Shown here piece after piece: positions 24,517-27,364 of a stretch of 27,364 nucleotides of DNA (position 1 is the first letter of the stretch; each line of letters opens with the position of its first letter). A program made the position numbers and the translations under genes. The DNA is from Spirochaetia bacterium (GTDB taxonomy: Bacteria; Spirochaetota; Spirochaetia; Treponematales; Treponemataceae): positions 1-27,364 of the forward strand of contig CAAGIR010000076.1 in the NCBI GenBank assembly GCA_900769975.1. Reading direction: 5' to 3'. Below the pieces are notes generated by a model. The model did not search any database. It was not told the origin of the DNA and worked only from the letters and a program-made list of their open reading frames with translations.

Positions 24517-25500
24517 TTATTTAATTTTTTCTTGTTTTTTAAGATTTTTTTCGTGCTTTTCGGATGCAAGCATAAATAAAATTGCAGCCATCGTTATAAT
24601 CGTAAGTAAAACTGAAAAAGCAGATGCCAAAGGAATATTTCTTGCTTTTTGAATCTGATCCATAATGATATTTCCAAGCATATAGCTTTTTGTACTTCCC
24701 ACAAGCTGCGGAACGGTGTAGTTTCCGAAAATCGGGATAAATGTAAATATTACAGAACTTACAATGCCGCTTTTTATTCCAGGAACTAAAATTTTAATCA
24801 TTGACTGAAGTTTTGTAGCACCTAAATCTCGTGCTGCTTCTAAAAGAGAAAAATCAAATCTATCGATAGAAGTGAAAATTGGCAAAATAGCATAAGGAAG
24901 ATACATGTAGATGCTTACAAGAATAACAGCCGCTTTCGTATACATGAATTTATGAGGGACAAATGTCCATTCTTTATTTCCTGTAATAAAATGCCAGATT
25001 GTTTCAAAAAACTTAAAAATCAGATTTAAAAGTCCGTCCTGCCCAAGAATTGTCTGCCATGCAAATATTCGGATTAAAGAATTTGTCATGAACGGAATGA
25101 TTACTAATACTAAAAGTACAGTCTGATGTTTGCTTCTGGCAATTGCATAACCGCAAGGCAAAGCAACCGCAATCGAAAAAAGCGTAGAAACAACAGTCAT
25201 CCACAAAGTTCTTGCCAAAATAGGAAGATAGATGAATTTTCCAGTATCGCTGTCCCTTGCGAAAATAGATTTATATGCCTGCAAAGTAAATGCTTTTTGA
25301 ACACCGCCATGCATATCTTTTTTCATAAAAGAATAACAGACGATGATGAAAATCGGAACAACGAAAAAAAGCGTAAACCAAATTCCCATAGGCCAGGCGT
25401 ATGCAGGACCTGCCGTTTTTTGTTTTAATTTAGCAGCATGAGCCTTTGAAGCTAATTCCAACTGAAAATTTCGTTTATTTGTTGAGTTATTTTTTTTCAT
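24517..25500 (-). CDS. potB: Polyamine ABC transporter permease PotB
   Basis: Partner permease of PotC; 327 aa with about six membrane segments and a long basic N-terminal tail. The EAA motif is EAARDLGATKLQSMIKILVPGIKSG. It starts 5 bp after the potA stop with no clear Shine-Dalgarno, so translation is probably coupled to potA. The C-terminus is lysine-rich (KHEKNLKKQEKIK). Confidence 0.93.
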   Translation of the reverse strand: MKKNNSTNKRNFQLELASKAHAAKLKQKTAGPAYAWPMGIWFTLFFVVPIFIIVCYSFMKKDMHGGVQKAFTLQAYKSIFARDSDTGKFIYLPILARTLWMTVVSTLFSIAVALPCGYAIARSKHQTVLLVLVIIPFMTNSLIRIFAWQTILGQDGLLNLIFKFFETIWHFITGNKEWTFVPHKFMYTKAAVILVSIYMYLPYAILPIFTSIDRFDFSLLEAARDLGATKLQSMIKILVPGIKSGIVSSVIFTFIPIFGNYTVPQLVGSTKSYMLGNIIMDQIQKARNIPLASAFSVLLTIITMAAILFMLASEKHEKNLKKQEKIK

Positions 25501-25505
25501 GGCAA

Positions 25506-26696
25506 TTATTTGTTAATGTCTTCAACAATGTATGCATCTTCTGCCGACCAGGAAACGTATACCTTATCTTTCCACTGAATTACAGGTCCATCGTCCATAT
25601 AGTCTGTATGTTGTTTGAACACTTTTATGATTTTTCCAGTATCAAGCTTCACATAAAATTTTGATTGAAATCCTGAATAAATAGGTTCTTCAACAATACC
25701 GCTAAACACATTTATGTCAGTTCGTCCTCCAGTCTGAGGAGGTTCCAGCGTAATCCTGATTTTTTCAGGGCGGATAGTAAATGCCACTTTCTGACCTTTT
25801 TGTGTAAAGTCATAGTCAGTAACCTGCATAAATCTGTCCAATGCAGCTTCTGCTTCTGTATCTGTTGCAAGAGGAGCCTGTTTGCCCAATTCAGGAACGC
25901 TCAAAGTAGCCATGTAATCATCATTTCCGCTTATATCTTTGTGAGGAACACAATCTACCACTTCGGCATCAAAAAGATTTGTTTCTCCAATAAATTGTGC
26001 TACAAACTGAGTTGCAGGACTTTCATAAATTTCGTAAGGAGTTCCGATTTGCAAAACATGACCATGGTTCATAACTGCAATTCTGTCACTAACAGAAAGT
26101 GCTTCGCTTTGGTCATGAGTAACGTAAATAAATGTAATGCCAATCTGATCATGAAGGCGGTCCAAATCGATTAAAAGATTTGCACGAAGTTTTGCATCAA
26201 GAGCAGAAAGAGGTTCATCCAGCAAAAGGACTTTTGGTTCATTGATGAGCGCTCTTGCAATGGCAACACGTTGTTTTTGTCCGCCAGAAAGCTGATTAGG
26301 CTTTTTATTAATATGTTCATCCAACTGTACAAGATGGACATATTCGCGAACTTTTTTATCAATTTCATTTTTTGGAAGCTTTTTTAACCGTAAAGGAAAA
26401 GCAACATTTTCGTAAATCGTTAAATGAGGAAAAAGAGCATAAGTTTGAAAAACAGTATTTGACGCTCTTTTATTTGGATTTAATGGAATTACATTTTGAT
26501 CATCAAATAGAACAATTCCATCATCTGGAAATTCAAAACCAGCAATAATGCGGAGTAGAGTAGTTTTTCCGCATCCAGAAGGTCCCAGCAGAGAAAAAAA
26601 TTCTCCTGGTTTAATAGTAAAGTTGATGTCATCCAAAGCAACAAAGTCGCCAAATCTTTTGGATACATGATCAATGGTAACCTGACTTCCTTTCAC
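25506..26696 (-). CDS. potA: Polyamine ABC transporter ATPase PotA
   Basis: Cytoplasmic ATPase that drives polyamine import. Walker A GPSGCGKTT is at residues 38-46, the Q-loop is VFQTYALFPH, the signature LSGGQKQR, Walker B VLLLDEPLSALD and the switch His is in YVTHDQSEALS. The C-terminal TOBE-type region (about 240-396) carries FTIRPEKIRI. The start is GTG at 26696, with GAGG about 8 nt upstream. It is the first gene of potABCD. No convincing -35/-10 pair was found upstream. A GTRTC-type motif at 26737-26751 resembles the repeats at the end of the window. Confidence 0.95.
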   Translation of the reverse strand: MKGSQVTIDHVSKRFGDFVALDDINFTIKPGEFFSLLGPSGCGKTTLLRIIAGFEFPDDGIVLFDDQNVIPLNPNKRASNTVFQTYALFPHLTIYENVAFPLRLKKLPKNEIDKKVREYVHLVQLDEHINKKPNQLSGGQKQRVAIARALINEPKVLLLDEPLSALDAKLRANLLIDLDRLHDQIGITFIYVTHDQSEALSVSDRIAVMNHGHVLQIGTPYEIYESPATQFVAQFIGETNLFDAEVVDCVPHKDISGNDDYMATLSVPELGKQAPLATDTEAEAALDRFMQVTDYDFTQKGQKVAFTIRPEKIRITLEPPQTGGRTDINVFSGIVEEPIYSGFQSKFYVKLDTGKIIKVFKQHTDYMDDGPVIQWKDKVYVSWSAEDAYIVEDINK

Positions 26697-26861
26697 TCAA
26701 GTAACCTCGAATCAAAAAAGATAACATACACATACCGTGTCGTATAAAAACTAGGAAAAAACTTAGCTACTGATGTTGGTTCGTTTTTTATTCTTTAAGG
26801 TAAAAATGCAATATTAACTAGATTCTGTCAATAAGTTTTAACTTTTTTTTGATAATTTTCC

Positions 26862-26890
26862 TTGAAACTAATGGATATTTTAATTATCTT
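26862..26890 (+). promoter_or_regulatory. Possible promoter of the terminal small gene
   Basis: TTGAAA (26862-26867), 17 bp and TATCTT (26885-26890). A TATAAA at 26899-26904 is an alternative -10 with no matching -35. The rest of the 259-bp gap to potA shows no recognised element apart from the GTRTC-type motif at 26737. Confidence 0.3.
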
Positions 26891-26955
26891 AATAATAGTA
26901 TAAAACGATTTGTTGAACTGTAGAAGAATGAGTCAGGTTCAGGAGGTGTGTATAA

Positions 26956-27183
26956 ATGTTTGCAATTATTATTGGAATTATTTTTGTAGGATTTACAGTT
27001 TTTTCAGTTATCCCTGCTTTTCCTTTAAACTGGGGACCTGAAGTAATTCAGTTTTTGAAAGGTTCTGTACCTGTTTTGGCTGCATTCATTGGATTAATCT
27101 GTCTTTTTATTGGTGCTGCTGATATTAAAGATAAAAAAGAAGCCAAAAAAGAAGATGCAGAAAAAACAGAAGATAATAAATAG
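26956..27183 (+). CDS. Small two-TM membrane protein with charged tail
   Basis: Family not named. The 75-aa product has two hydrophobic segments (residues about 2-24 and 37-55) joined by a short loop with LNWGPEVIQFLKG, then a highly charged Lys/Glu/Asp tail (DIKDKKEAKKEDAEK). The tail and N-terminus should both be cytoplasmic. The ribosome site AGGAGG, about 10 nt before the ATG, is the strongest in the window, which suggests high expression and a real gene. It is divergent from potA. A membrane-stress or scaffold role would be a guess. Confidence 0.75.
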   Translation: MFAIIIGIIFVGFTVFSVIPAFPLNWGPEVIQFLKGSVPVLAAFIGLICLFIGAADIKDKKEAKKEDAEKTEDNK

Positions 27184-27207
27184 CCATAATTTAAAAGTTT
27201 TAATAAT

Positions 27208-27230
27208 CGGAAAGTCCGTATAATTTTTAT
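27208..27230 (+). terminator. Weak terminator-like hairpin after the small gene
   Basis: CGGA-AAG-TCCG (27208-27218) is followed by an AT-rich stretch with five T. The stem is only 4 bp, so this is tentative. Confidence 0.25.
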
Positions 27231-27253
27231 AATAAGATAATCGATATACGTAT

Positions 27254-27314
27254 TGTATCACGTAAAAACCTTACCGAAATAGTTCTGTGTATCATGTAAA
27301 AAATCTTACCGAAA
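27254..27314 (+). repeat. Pair of 26/27-bp direct repeats, 34-bp period
   Basis: Bases 27254-27279 and 27288-27314 are near-identical: both run TGTATCA, Y-GT, five or six A, then CTTACCGAAA or a one-base variant. They differ by two C/T changes and one A insertion, with an 8-nt spacer. The perfect palindrome ATACGTAT lies just before the first copy. No gene is seen from 27184 to the window end. Confidence 0.7.
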
Positions 27315-27364
27315 AGCATGATTCACAGGCTGTTTTTTAACTCCATTTTTTTGAAAGCTGAAGT

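Noticed and set aside
27254..27314. Possible CRISPR array from the two direct repeats
   Set aside because: There are only two copies with an 8-nt spacer, far shorter than CRISPR spacers, and no cas gene is in the window.

Overview
The window reads as a stretch of spirochaete chromosome, most likely a gut or rumen Treponema. This is inferred from content, not from a database search. The DNA is AT-rich. It carries potABCD with a lipoprotein PotD, lipoproteins with loose spirochaete-style lipoboxes, a flagellin-modification-type DUF115 protein, a MurE without the DAP-type specificity motif, and a Tp0624-like OmpA-domain protein. An intact hisH/hisF pair suggests a less reduced lifestyle than T. 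pallidum.

Layout. Bases 1-8624 are plus-strand: a G/T-rich gene-free leader, rplY with a good sigma70 promoter and an intrinsic terminator, a second G-rich spacer with a G9 tract, then tilS, an exported TPR plus EF-hand-like protein, an overlapping HtrA-type lipoprotein protease, and lepA. Bases 8651-14793 are minus-strand: murE, ddl, a PpiD/SurA-like membrane chaperone and a DUF115 protein. From 14800 to 20500 gene pairs alternate in direction: queD (+), hisH-hisF (-), a one-TM small protein and recQ (+), an OmpA-domain protein (-), and a Holliday-resolvase-like membrane protein (+). Bases 20503-26696 are minus-strand: a PAS-GGDEF-EAL protein, then the polyamine transporter operon potABCD with a clear terminator. 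The end holds a two-TM small protein and a pair of direct repeats.

How the genes relate. MurE, Ddl and the OmpA-domain protein concern peptidoglycan synthesis and anchoring. MurE has an EDPR motif instead of DNPR, and the OmpA-like domain has lost the Asp that usually contacts meso-DAP; both fit L-ornithine peptidoglycan. The TPR/EF-hand protein and the HtrA-like lipoprotein overlap and probably act together in the envelope.

The most unusual signal is in the promoters of the alternating region. queD and murE each have TATAAT exactly 6 nt before ATG and no Shine-Dalgarno, so the predicted transcription start is the A of the start codon. hisH, the OmpA-domain gene, the Holliday-resolvase-like gene and recQ have predicted leaders of only 2-5 nt. 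Other genes here (rplY, ddl, hisF, potA, potC, potD, the GGDEF gene and the last small gene) have ordinary Shine-Dalgarno sites, so the window appears to mix leaderless and SD-led mRNAs. No tRNA, rRNA, CRISPR array, IS element or prophage was seen.
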